Of a stretch of DNA of 64,000 bases, positions 54,749-64,000 are shown piece after piece; the stretch's first letter is position 1; each line of letters opens with the position of its first letter. Both the position numbers and the translations under genes were made by a program. The notes beneath the pieces were generated by a model. The model searched no databases. It was given only the letters and a program-made list of their open reading frames with translations, and was not told the DNA's origin. Location: positions 372,001-436,000 of the forward strand of contig CM049992.1 in NCBI GenBank assembly GCA_016630955.3, read 5' to 3'. Source of the stretch: Didymella arachidicola. Taxonomy: Eukaryota > Ascomycota > Dothideomycetes > Pleosporales > Didymellaceae.

Positions 54749-56259
54749 ATGCCAGGACCGACACTGAAGAAACCGTCCAAACGCCTACTGGTATTTTGCG
54801 ATGGTACTTGGGTAGGCATTATTCATGGCTTGCTTGCTTGACTGATGATGTAACTCACCTCGTGCAGTACGGTCGCGAGACAAAGGTCGCCGGCGCGCCT
54901 GCAAGCAACATCCGAATGCTAGCGGATATGGTGGGAGATGTCCGATACGATAATACAAGCAAAACGCCCGCAACGGTGCACTCTATCAGGCCTCGCGCTG
55001 CCAATGTCATCGCCGGCTACCAAGAAGGCGTAGGTCTTGACGGAACATTCTTCGAATACATCTGGAACGGCGCAACGGCATCTGATATTGGCAAAGAATG
55101 TGTGTCTGTCTACCGCTTCATTGTCGAGAATTACACCGACGATCACGAGATTTGGTTGTTTGGATTCAGCCGTGGAGCATTCACTGTGCGTTGCGTGGCA
55201 GGCATGATCAACAACTGCGGTATCGTGCGCCGCCAGAGGGACACCCTTTCTTCGGAGCAGGTTGATCGTCTTTGCTACGAGGTGTTCCGTACATACCGCT
55301 CCAGCCTCCCCATAGACGCTCCTCAAAGCGAACAATGTAAGAGAAGGCGCCACAACGCAGACAGAGTCTGGCAGGTAAAGCAGCCCATTCGCTGCATGAG
55401 CGTCATCGACACTGTCGGTTCCCTTGGTATCCCGCGGCTCAATGCAGGCATAGGCATCGATTGGGCCCCCTTCGAGTTCTTCGACCAGTACGTCTCGACG
55501 AGCGTGCAACACGTCCGCCATGCTCCTGCTCTACACGACAGGTTGTGGGCATTCCAGCCCTGCCTCATCTTTCCCAGTGAAAAAGCGCCTAACACGATCG
55601 TCGAACAAGTCTGGTTCCCCGGCGTCCACTACGATGTCGGCCGCCAAACCTTCCGCTTCATACGCCAGCACCCAACGAATTACATCGAAGAAGCCCTGGG
55701 ATGGCTGCCAGACCTGCTCAGCCGGACTGTTTGGCCGAACGAAGTGCTCGCGGACAACGTGCTGCGGTGGATTCTAGAAGGCGTCCGCGATGTCAACGAC
55801 AGCAGAACGCCCATTATTCTCGACCTCGACTCCCGCATCGCCGAGATCAGTGCACGCATCGCCAACCCCAAGCCGAACAGTACAGGCAGCGGTGACATCT
55901 ACGGCAACGTGATTGAGTTCGCGCCCGCGGGTAGAATCCTCGGCACCGTACAGAAAGTGGTAGGCGTGATTACGTGGGGTCTGAATAAAGCGTTTCCGAA
56001 GCTGGGCGATAATATTCGGGACCTACTGGGTATTAGAACGGTTATGAATCTTCTCATGGCGACGGCCGATCGAAGAATCCCGGGCGCTGGGGCGGATATT
56101 AATGCGTACACTGTGAGAAAAGGTGCTGTCAGCGTGGCAGTGAATGCGCGTATGGGCGATAAGAATGAGTGGGGCAAGGTCAGGTATCCGAGCAAGACTT
56201 TTGAGAATCATGGGCTGTGGACGGAGGTCTTTGGGGATAAGTGTCATGCGGCAGCCTAA
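54749..56259 (+). CDS. DUF2235 (Tle1-like) alpha/beta-hydrolase
   Basis: Exons 54749-54811 and 54868-56259 (56-bp intron, GTAGGC/GTGCAG, phase 0); 484 aa. Exon 1 encodes KRLLVFCDGTW, the diagnostic N-terminal strand of DUF2235, which is why the start at 54749 is chosen. Exon 2 continues with AGYQEGVG, DHEIWLFGFSRGAFTVRCVAG with the nucleophile Ser122 in GxSxG form, IRCMSVIDTVGSLGIP with a candidate catalytic Asp, and a His-bearing VWFPGVHYDVG. The family includes bacterial type VI phospholipase effectors (Tle1) and many fungal proteins of unknown substrate. No signal peptide is visible, so a cytosolic lipase/esterase is inferred. Confidence 0.9.
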
Positions 56260-57112
56260 GATGAAGCATACTGTGTCTCTAAGAGGTTGTATTGCTATTG
56301 TTATGGTCTTCAGAGTTATGGACACCATCACACCGACTTTCTTCCACTCGCCCCACTCGCCCCCCAGAAGTATACACAGATGTTGATTTCAACGTCATGT
56401 TGTCCGAATCGCTTGGATGGTTGGCATTCTCCACAATCCAGATCCGTTCATTTGGCATCCTGCAGACGGTGTAAAATCATGGGGCTACATCACGCTCGAA
56501 GGTCAGGCCTTCTTCCTTGCAACTTTGTACTCAGCAATAACCTGCTGGTAGCTCTGGCTGTCGCTCGTATCATTCAAGGCAAAGAATCCTTTGCACACGA
56601 GGATAGCAAGCAGGACGCCGGCCGTGACCTAGACCGCGCCTAAAGCGTCGTTGCTGTAGCTAAGCGCAAAGAGAATCATTATGTCGGTGATTTAATGCAT
56701 GTCTTGAATGATGAACACATGGTGCCGAAGACGATAACTGATCATATTTGTGCAAGAACGGTTGGTTTACCACGCGAGGTCGTGTCAGCGACCTGCTTGG
56801 AACAACACAGTTCTTGTAAGCTTAAACACTACGCTAATAGACTTGAGAGGCAGTGCTCCTCTCGCGGCTTAGACAGTGTGCGAATCTGTGAAGTATATGG
56901 GTAAGGTGTGGCTCATTTCGCGAAAAGAGTATGCGCGCGGCCCCTTCCAAAAACCGAACTCATTCGAAAAGGACAGCAGGTCCCCTGGAATCAGTCCATC
57001 CTATTTGCCATGGACTTCATCTCTTTTCATCCAGATCGTTTTCTTCATTTGTCTGCGTTCACCAAACCAAAACACTTGTGCCGTTCCGCGGAGCATGTGC
57101 AACATCTCCAGA
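56260..57112. other. Intergenic, no supported gene
   Basis: 3' flank of the DUF2235 gene; several 60-118 codon ORFs without motif. Confidence 0.4.
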
Positions 57113-57535
57113 CTACACCTTCTCTGACAGAAGGGTGTCCTGAGCCCCAAAAGCCAATGCGATGCTGACTGTGAAAAGGAAGGCGGTGACCATCGAGCAG
57201 CCAGACAGAACGAGCCAGCGCCTAGAGAGGTTGGAGCGCCCTACCTTCACCAGAATGAGTGTGACGATGATGACGAAGAAGCCGTACATGAGGGTCAAGA
57301 TACCGCCGAAGAACAGGGCCTGATCGGCGGCGCATCTGTAGGATAGTATGGGCGGGGTGTTATCCACGTCGTTCAGCGAGAGGTTTGAGTACGGGTGTAA
57401 ATGTATGGGTAGCTCGAAGTTGATAACTCTGGTGGAATGGTGGTGGGTAGGAGGTGGGTTATGTGCATTGCGACCCAGCGGTAGGTGAAAGGTGGTCTTG
57501 GCACCGGAAGTGAAAGAAGTACAGCTTGCAATCTT
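57113..57535 (-). CDS. C-terminal exon of a small two-helix membrane protein (5' part unresolved)
   Basis: A minus-strand frame is open for 141 codons from a CTAG acceptor at 57536-57537 to the stop at 57113-57115. It encodes a Thr/His/Pro-rich polar part with an N-glycosylation site (NLSLN), two transmembrane helices separated by a basic loop (VKVGRSNLSRRW), and a short polar end (TLLSEKV). There is no upstream in-frame Met in this segment; a Met inside (57367) gives an 84-aa form. The first exon could lie near 57639, but no donor with correct phase was found. Family unknown. Confidence 0.35.
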   Translation of the reverse strand, partial: KIASCTSFTSGAKTTFHLPLGRNAHNPPPTHHHSTRVINFELPIHLHPYSNLSLNDVDNTPPILSYRCAADQALFFGGILTLMYGFFVIIVTLILVKVGRSNLSRRWLVLSGCSMVTAFLFTVSIALAFGAQDTLLSEKV

Positions 57536-58164
57536 CTAGTTCCTTGCATGTTCGGAAAGATTAAGCAGCCGATACCTGAGCCCTTTGCTAATCTATGTGC
57601 ACTGTTCAACGTAAGATACCATTCTTCTATTACTGCCACCTCAACCGGGAAGCGAACTGGGTTTTAGTCAGATATATACGTCTCAAACTCGTTACTAGGA
57701 AGGATAATCTAACTCACGTTTTTACTCAGCTGTTGCCTTGACAAGCATAAAAGGAAGCCGTTCACGGGCCCCGAAATCAAGATTGAGCACATAACTGACG
57801 CGAGTGGCGAGGATAAACTTCCTCGAATTTTCATACCACATATAGCATCTTGACTCTAACCTATCTGCACACTGTACCCGCATTGTTGTATCAACGGCGA
57901 TCGCTTTTCGTTTGATGCGACGAAACAAAGCCAAATAATATATCCTTAGACCTACTCTTATTCTATCCTCCAAAAGTCTCACTACAGTCATCTCGCAGCA
58001 TTACGACCCCGCACCATCAAGGGTCTAACTATGACGCGCTAGGTATTCATCAATCGTGCCAAAAGACCAACAACAGCACTACAAAACATCAAGAACAGCA
58101 AATCCGATTCATCGATCAGAGGGCGACGCGGTGCGGTGTTGGTAGTCTGGACTTGGATGTCGCT
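57536..58164. other. Intergenic with a weak 89-codon ORF
   Basis: ORF 57722-57991 (-) reads protein-like in its second half (CYMWYENSRKFILATRVSY, then LNLDFGARERLPFMLVKATAE) but lacks a known domain or splice context. In-frame readable sequence following the stop of the 58165-58470 gene runs through 58042-58164 and contains a hydrophobic helix. Confidence 0.3.
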
Positions 58165-58470
58165 TTAGCTTGAGCGGTTTCCATCTGCGCGGAATGATCG
58201 ATCAGGGTATCCGGTGAGGTTCGCAAGATCGTCGACCTGACGCATCAAGGTGCGGTTTTCCTCGAAAAGGGCGTCGGAGATATATGCGCTGAGAAGCGCG
58301 ACGACAACTGCGACGACAGCTGCGACGATGGCAAGTAAGATGATTAAGTCGATAATAAGGCAGCTGAGAAGAAGGACGGCGAAGGTTGTTACGATGGAAA
58401 GGAAGATTGCGTCGACAATGGGGGAGTCGAGTTGATCGGCGATGACAGGATCGCGGGCGGAGGTCGACAT
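58165..58470 (-). CDS. Small two-helix membrane protein, hypothetical
   Basis: ORF of 101 aa starting MSTSARDPVIADQL. Two adjacent, very hydrophobic helices (about 19-41 and 42-63; Ile/Leu/Val/Ala-rich) are followed by a polar coiled-coil-like segment (EENRTLMRQVDDLANL). The stop codon is TAA at 58165-58167; the same frame then stays open 41 more codons to a TAG at 58039-58041 and includes a third hydrophobic helix (LLFLMFCSAVVGLLARLM). Either the gene ends here or the TAA is a recent nonsense change. No family is recognised. Confidence 0.45.
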   Translation of the reverse strand: MSTSARDPVIADQLDSPIVDAIFLSIVTTFAVLLLSCLIIDLIILLAIVAAVVAVVVALLSAYISDALFEENRTLMRQVDDLANLTGYPDRSFRADGNRSS

Positions 58471-58835
58471 TGTGCGGTCGGATGACTGTGTAGTTGAAAT
58501 ATCAGTGTTATGTGTGTGGCTGTAATCAAGGTTCCCTAAGATGAATGAGTGCCTCTATACCGTTGAGGCCCGCGAGTGAGGTTGGAGGTAGTGCTCTAGT
58601 GAAAGCACGAGACAGGTACACGGCTTTTGGATTGGCGGAACAGAGATTGGCGGAGTGAAAGGAGATGATGCTCTGCTTGGACTGCTCTTTCTAATACCTA
58701 TGGTATTAATAGCTGTAACGGTCGGATGCTCGTCCCCTGTATAGCAACACGAGGCAAATAACACCCTGCTCATAACCGTTATCACACTCATTTCTAGACT
58801 ATATATCCCTCCCTCTTCAACAACCCAGCACGCCC
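58471..58835. other. Short intergenic stretch, no gene
   Basis: Promoter side of the small membrane protein and 3' flank of the aspartic protease (both minus). Nothing else seen. Confidence 0.45.
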
Positions 58836-60337
58836 TTAATAGACCTCTCTCCTAGCAATCCTGACCTTGTTCCCACCCAAATCAAACACAACCAACACAT
58901 TCTTCAACCAGCTATCCCCCAACACACTCGCACCGCCCTCCGTCCTCTGGACAGCAAGCGCACACTGCCCCATACCCGCGCCTGTCCCCACGCCGCCCAC
59001 AGCTCCACTCCCACGATTCATAAGGTCATCCGTGCTGATGAAGTACGTTATACCGCTTACCGTGACGCCCACTCTGGGCGCAACAGCCTGGCAGTTAACA
59101 ATATACAACCCCGTGTTCGCATTATAGGTCGCAGCGGGTACAAACAAACTGGCAATGTAATCCGCGATTCGATCAGGCAAGTAGACGAGCGTGGTCCCGC
59201 TGTCGACAATGATGTTTTGACCTGAAGCGGCGTAGTTTTGCGGTGTAACGGTACTGCCAGAGGGTGCGGTGATGCTGAAGCCGTCGATTTTGATGCTGTA
59301 GTACGTGTAGACGGATGCACTGACGGGGATGATGTTGGTTTGCACCCATGAGTTTGTGTCGTAATTTACGTTGGGCAGGCCGCCGATGGCTATTACGCCG
59401 CCCAAAGTTTTCGAAGGCTGGGTTTTGGTCGCAGTGCTGACGAGCGTGCGGTTTAGGGCCAACGAGAAGATCGGTGGATAGTAAGCTTGGTCGAAGCTGG
59501 AGGATTGTTAGTGGCTGATATCAGTGGGCACCGATGTGAATTTATGGCAGTGGCATCAACGATGGTAGTTGGAAGATGATGCTTGACTTACAGGGTGAAA
59601 ATGACAGCCTCGTAGCCGACTGAGTTGCTGCCGCTGGCGAGCCGGGAGTATGCAAGACCCATCAAGCCACTGCTGGTACCGTCACCGTCCCAATACCCTT
59701 GTTGCACGATACCTATCGTCTGGTTGACAATCTGACGCGGAGCATAGCCAGCACCAACATCGCCGAGACCAAGCAGTTCGGTAGCTAGTATGCCCTGAAG
59801 GTACTCGCCACTGGTGTAGTTGACATTAAACGCCTGTCGAGGATTATATGCCTTATAGCTCTGTGAAACTGTTGTGTTGTAGAGGGGACCAAATTTGCAT
59901 GTTGCGGTCGAGACAGTCTGGCCGGCGGCATTTTTGCAGATTAGGCCTGCTTGTCCGGCCCAGGTATCTGAACTGCCGGTATCGATAACAAGAGAATAGA
60001 CACGATTGCCAAGCGTGACTCTGGTCATATATACCCTACCGCCAAGGGTGATGAGGTCTTCCTGGACATCTGCATCGAAATCATTGTACGGCGTCTGACG
60101 TTTGACTTTGCTCCTGGCATTACGACGCAGACTGGCAAGGTACTCTGATGATGGTGTCAGGGCACCCATGAATGAGTCTCCAATCTCAAGATCAAGCACA
60201 TTGTCAGTCACTCCGCGTGTCAGCTACCTATCGTTGTTGCTATCCTTACGAAGCTCACCTGGGACGCTGGAAGTGAACGCAGAAGCATGCTGAAATGCAA
60301 CTGTAAAAGTACCCAACAAGAGAGAAATCGAATGCAT
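58836..60337 (-). CDS. Secreted pepsin-like aspartic protease, family A1
   Basis: Extracellular endopeptidase active at acid pH. Exons (minus) 60337-60259, 60210-59592, 59496-58836 (introns 48 and 95 bp, GTGAGC and GTAAGT donors); 452 aa. Signal peptide about 1-20 (ends ASA). The propeptide ends with basic residues SKVKR (KR at 63-64), a Kex2-type site. Catalytic motifs: DTGSSD with Asp103 and DSGTTLVYLP with Asp331. The flap region around NYTSGEYLQG replaces the usual Tyr-Gly-Thr flap with a related Tyr-Thr-Ser-Gly. LGDSWLKNVLVVFDLG is the typical C-terminal segment; there is no GPI signal. Multiple N-glycosylation sites are present. It resembles the basidiopepsin/OPSB-like fungal group more than classical aspergillopepsin. 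Confidence 0.93.
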
Positions 60338-61106
60338 GGTGTCGGCGTGGGAAAGGGAGGTATGAGCGGTGAATGAGCAAGGGTTTATACATGTGGACGG
60401 CTATGTACCATTATTTCGGAGCATAGAGCTTTGACTGCCGTGCATTTTTCGCTAGGAGAGAGAGCGGGAGTCCTACTGATGCAATGCAATGCGACCCACG
60501 CTGCATTCCTGAGTTTCGAACTTCGGAAGCGAGTTTTGTGCAACGAATAGGCGTCAACGGCTGACTTCTACTTGAGCATATCCATTCCTACAACTCATTC
60601 ACGGACTTACTTGAGAAGACAGTGCATATACGAGGGGGCCTAGGCGTATAAGATGTGGACGTTTAGTGGGGATCGCCATACACATCAAGATAGGAAAAGT
60701 GTTCGCAATGAGGCTAGGGAATAACGATGCTAGAAATGAGACGGGGCGTATCTCATCGATGGTTGGCCCCGGAGACAATATGCGAAAGCGAAATGCCAAC
60801 TCACCAGTATCCCTCGTTTCAAGAGACTCTCAGCTGTCAAGAGTCCTGCCGAGCAGTTTGCATAGTTGCACGCAATCCCTTGTTGATGGTTAGATACGGA
60901 CCCAACGAGTCATGGTGTAGGCGTACATAGTTTGATTTTGGACTAGGTCGCGAGCTCCATGCTCCAAATGGCTTTGTAGGCCGCCTCTGTTGTACAAGTA
61001 CTGCTGAAAGGAGTTGCAGCTGAAGTGTCGCTCGCAATAATGCTGTAGTAAGTCGGACCTTTTGGGAATCATCTTGACACACCTTGAACGCCAGACGAAG
61101 AGACGA
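60338..61106. other. Intergenic, no supported gene
   Basis: Promoter of the aspartic protease (-) and 3' flank of LUC7 (-). Motif-free ORFs only. Confidence 0.45.
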
Positions 61107-62065
61107 TTACCATCCTCCTCTTCTACCGCCACGACCACGTCGGCCACCGCCCCGGCCGCCGTAGCCTCCTCCTCCTCCTCCACCACCATAGCCGCCGCCG
61201 CCCCACGATCCTCGGTCGTCGCTTTGTGATGGATATGCGTCGCGGGGTGGAGCGCGGCCCTTGAGCTCTTTTTGCAGGGATTCGTAGGACTTACGCATCT
61301 GAGCGTAGCCAAGATGCATCTTTCCGTAGAAATGGTCTGCTAGACGGCGATCATTGTCAAGACGACTGAGGTACGCACCGCATACGTCACAGACCTGGAG
61401 CTTCTGGTGTCCAGACGGTCCTCCTGTGTCTGAGAGAGCGCGCAGTTCCCTTTCACGCTCCTCCTTCTCAGCCTTCTTCATGCGGACCTTTGTGAACTCT
61501 TGTACGGCCATATTGACCATACCCTCTTCGCCCATGATCTGAACTTCGAGCATGCCGGCGTCGATAGATTTGGTGAGTTCGTTGATCGATTTCAGCTGAA
61601 GCAGCGTCAGTTTGTGGGTCTGTAAATACAGAGTGAGATACTCACCAGAGCGTTCGTCTGCCGGATCTCTTCGGGCGTCTTCTCGAGACGGCGCTGGGCT
61701 TGGTCTATCTTGCGATTGCAGCCGTCAATGTGGTGCTGCATGTCGCGCAGGTAGTCGAAATCAAACCCCCACCTGCGCTTCTGATCTGCGTCTGCCTCTT
61801 GGTACTCGGTCTTGAGCGCTTCATTGTGAACTTTGGGGCAGGGGCCGAGCTCGTTCTTTGTGTTGGTGAAGAGATCGTGGGGGCAGTTGCCGACAAGATA
61901 GGAACGGCAGACCTTGGGGTCGGTGATGCTGAGCTGCGGCGCGCGCTGGTCGGAGCCGCTCATGAGCTGCTCGCCCATGAGCTGTTCTGCGGAGGTCAGT
62001 ATTACTCATCAATCAAGCCATAGAAGATACCTACCAAGCAGCCTGCGCGTCTCTGCTGCAGCCAT
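61107..62065 (-). CDS. LUC7: U1 snRNP component Luc7
   Basis: U1 snRNP protein stabilising 5' splice-site pairing. Exons (minus) 62065-62035, 61986-61646, 61595-61107 (introns 48 and 50 bp); 286 aa. The first exon encodes only MAAAETRRLL and joins EQLMGEQLMSG. First zinc finger: CCCH-type in VCRSYLVGNCPHDLF through CPKVH. A helical middle follows (DMQHHIDGCNRKIDQAQRRL). Second zinc finger: C2H2-type in QVCDVCGAYLSRLDNDRRLA through H of YGKMH. The C-terminus is Gly/Arg/Tyr-rich (RGG-like) instead of the RS tail of animal homologues, as usual in filamentous fungi. Divergent from GPI16 with 230 bp between starts. Confidence 0.97.
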
Positions 62066-62295
62066 TTTCTCTAGTCTATTTGGTTGACGTGGTGACTGAT
62101 GAGGCTATGCTTGTAGCCAGCCGCGCGGCGTCTGAACAGAAATCGCGACCCTCGATGACACGCCAAGCTACCCAGCGCTTCGGCCAATTACGTGTAGCGC
62201 GCGCCTTCACCTCCGCAGCACCTACGAACAGCACCAGCTTTCTGCGTCACTCCTCTGGTGCTTCTGAACGCGTTCATGCGGGCTGCAATGCTGCG
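62066..62295. promoter_or_regulatory. Shared divergent promoter of LUC7 and GPI16
   Basis: 230 bp separate the two ATGs. The GPI16 frame is open upstream to 62080, but those residues are not family-like, so the interval is treated as promoter and leaders. No TATA box is evident. Confidence 0.5.
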
Positions 62296-64000
62296 ATGCT
62301 TTCTTTTGGACTTCTCCTCTTGCTGAGTGCATTCGCAGCACTTTCTTCCGCGGCATCTGACTACCACGAGCAGCTCCTGCTTCGACCCCTTCCACAGGAC
62401 GCACTCCTCGCGTCGTTCAACTTTCGCAGCAACGAGAGCCAAGTCTCGTTCGAGCAGCAGAACTTCCGCTATGTGCCCAGATCTCTAGGGCAGATCTTGC
62501 AGCATGCTCATGCGCAGGAACTGCATCTGCGCTTCAGCGTTGGAAGGTGGGATGCTGAGAACTGGGGCCAGCGGCCACACCAAGGGGCGAGAGAAGGAGG
62601 CACCGGCGTAGAGCTATGGGCCTGGATTGAAGCTGAGACCGAGGAGCAGTAGGATAATCATGCAAACACAAGCAACTGTGGCTGACCCCTACAGAGCATC
62701 TGCACATTGGCTCACTCTGACCAATGCACTGTCTGGCCTCTTCTGTGCCTCTTTGAACTTCATAGATGCTACCAAGACAATTCGTCCCGTCATGGCCTTC
62801 TCACCCGAGGGTGACCACCGAAACACGCCGAACCTCCATCTGCTACACGGCACACTACCCCACGAGGTCGTTTGCACCGAGAACCTGACACCCTTCCTGA
62901 AGCTACTTCCCTGTAAGGGCAAGGCTGGCATCTCGAGCTTGTTGGACGGTCATAAGCTATTCGATGCTTCCTTCCAGACTATGGCCATTGATGTGCGCCC
63001 TGTCTGTGGCCTCGAACATGGCAAGTGCTCGTTTGAAATGGCGCAGAGCGTGGACATGGTGCTGGACATCGCTCGATCGAAGCGGCCAAAAGACAACCCG
63101 ATCCCTCGTCCTCTGCCCATGGATCAGATCGAGTGCGACACATCCAAAGGATACAATTCGCAAGACACATGCTTTCCCCTGAACAAGGGCACAGAGCCCG
63201 GATGGACTCTCGAGGAGGTCTTTGGGAAACCCCTAAAGGGGTCGTGTCCATTGGTCGAAGACGGTGAAGATGGCAATAGTGTCTGCATCAACACACCGCC
63301 AGAACGCACCATAGAGATCAAGTCCGAAGGCGAGTACAGCGAGTCGAGGCTTGCCTCTGACACTCTTCGTTGCTACAAGCTCCCAATCGGCGCAGACTTT
63401 GATCTTGCCCTCCCCGAGCAGAAGATGACAACAGGACTAGTTCGCTTAGATCCAGCACTCTATGCTGCGCGATCGATCAATGGTCACGGGCAAGAGCGTG
63501 GCAGCACACAGGCCATCATCAGAAACCCCTCGACTTCTGAAGCAGTGGAATTCGTATATCTGGAGTCGCTTCCCTGGTTCATGAAGCCATATTTGCACAC
63601 TCTCCGTGCTACTGTCGATACATCAAGCGAGAGTCCCATCAAGGAGACATACTACAGGCCTGCTCTGGATAGGCAGCGTGGTACTCACCTTGAGCTACGG
63701 ATGGTCATCCCACCTGGTTCCACCCTCACGCTGACATATGATTTCGAGAAGGCAATTCTCCGTTACACTGAGTACCCGCCTGATGCGAATCGAGGATTCG
63801 ATGTCGCGCCAGCGGTTCTCCGTGTTCTCGCGCCCCGACCTGCGGACAAGAAGGGCATCTACATCAGGACGACGTCGCTCCTGTTGCCTCTGCCAACACC
63901 AGACTTCAGTATGCCATACAACGTCATCATCCTCACCAGCACTGTCATGGCTCTTGGCTTCGGCAACATCTTCAACCTGCTCGTACGCCGTTTCGTTGGC
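62296..64000 (+). CDS. GPI16: GPI transamidase subunit Gpi16/PIG-T (3' end outside window)
   Basis: Subunit of the ER GPI-transamidase that attaches GPI anchors. Exons 62296-62648 and 62695 to beyond 64000 (46-bp intron, GTAGGA/CTACAG, joining TEEQ to ASAHWLTL). Start at 62296 gives a signal peptide MLSFGLLLLLSAFAALSSA followed by the family's YHEQLLLRPLPQDALLASF. Conserved blocks: HLRFSVGRWDAENWG, LHGTLPHEVVCTENLTPFLK, ECDTSKGYNSQDTCF and VYLESLPWFMKPYLHTL. The last visible residues are the membrane helix (MPYNVIILTSTVMALGFGNI) that precedes the short cytosolic tail, so nearly the whole protein is present. Several Cys and glycosylation sites face the ER lumen. Confidence 0.96.

Overview
The window looks like a chromosomal segment of a filamentous ascomycete, most likely a Dothideomycete of the Pleosporales type. 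The reasons are short introns (about 40-60 bp) with GTAAGT/GTATGT/GTGAGT donors, CTAAC/CTGAC-type branch points and AG acceptors; a KAR2/BiP ending in HDEL; fungus-specific families (fungal rhodopsin-like domain, KCH potassium channel, Gfd2/YDR514C-like nuclease, DUF1769, GH28 pectinase); and gene spacing of 1-3 kb. No virus, bacterial operon or CRISPR array is visible. Exon structures were worked out by hand from splice signals plus reading-frame continuity and protein-family pattern; every multi-exon model given closes to a whole number of codons.

Layout. 1-2.6 kb: 3' part of an Age2-type ArfGAP (+), convergent with the SNARE SFT1 (-). 4-7 kb: a secreted exo-type GH28 pectinase and a 2EXR/F-box-like protein. 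8-14.2 kb: a small membrane protein, a cytochrome P450 (3 exons) and a secreted S10 serine carboxypeptidase (4 exons). 14.5-17.3 kb (-): a Prm10/ThrE-like transporter. 20-22.6 kb: two decayed genes, a Gfd2-like nuclease with two frame breaks and a rhodopsin-like receptor with two in-frame stops. 23.3-24.8 kb: an O-methyltransferase (5 exons). 25.4-26.6 kb: an orphan signal-anchored Cys protein and a tRNA-Glu(CTC) gene. 27.7-31.5 kb: a Dal5-type MFS transporter, a second rhodopsin-like relic and a DUF1769 protein. 32-33.5 kb (-): an Old Yellow Enzyme homologue. 36.3-38.5 kb: KAR2/BiP. 39.9-41.1 kb (-): a secreted effector-like protein. 44.1-46.2 kb (-): a KCH-type K+ channel. 49.3-52.5 kb (-): two MDR-family oxidoreductases. 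53-56.3 kb (+): MED7 and a DUF2235 hydrolase. 57-60.3 kb (-): small membrane ORFs and a pepsin-like aspartic protease. 61.1-64 kb: LUC7 (-) and GPI16 (+, cut by the window edge) sharing a 230-bp divergent promoter.

How the genes fit together. Housekeeping secretory-pathway and RNA genes (ArfGAP, SFT1, KAR2, GPI16, LUC7, MED7) are interspersed with secreted degradative enzymes and accessory metabolic genes (GH28, S10, aspartic protease, P450, O-methyltransferase, OYE, MDRs, MFS). The accessory genes do not form an obvious biosynthetic cluster, because no PKS, NRPS or terpene synthase is present.

The most unusual signal is at 26416-26546. A complete tRNA-Glu(CTC) cloverleaf (72 nt when spliced, all stems paired) is interrupted twice: by a canonical 10-nt anticodon-loop intron and by a 49-nt insert in the D-loop. 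The insert looks like a spliceosomal intron (GTAAG start, CTAAC branch-like motif, AG end) and splits the Pol III A box.
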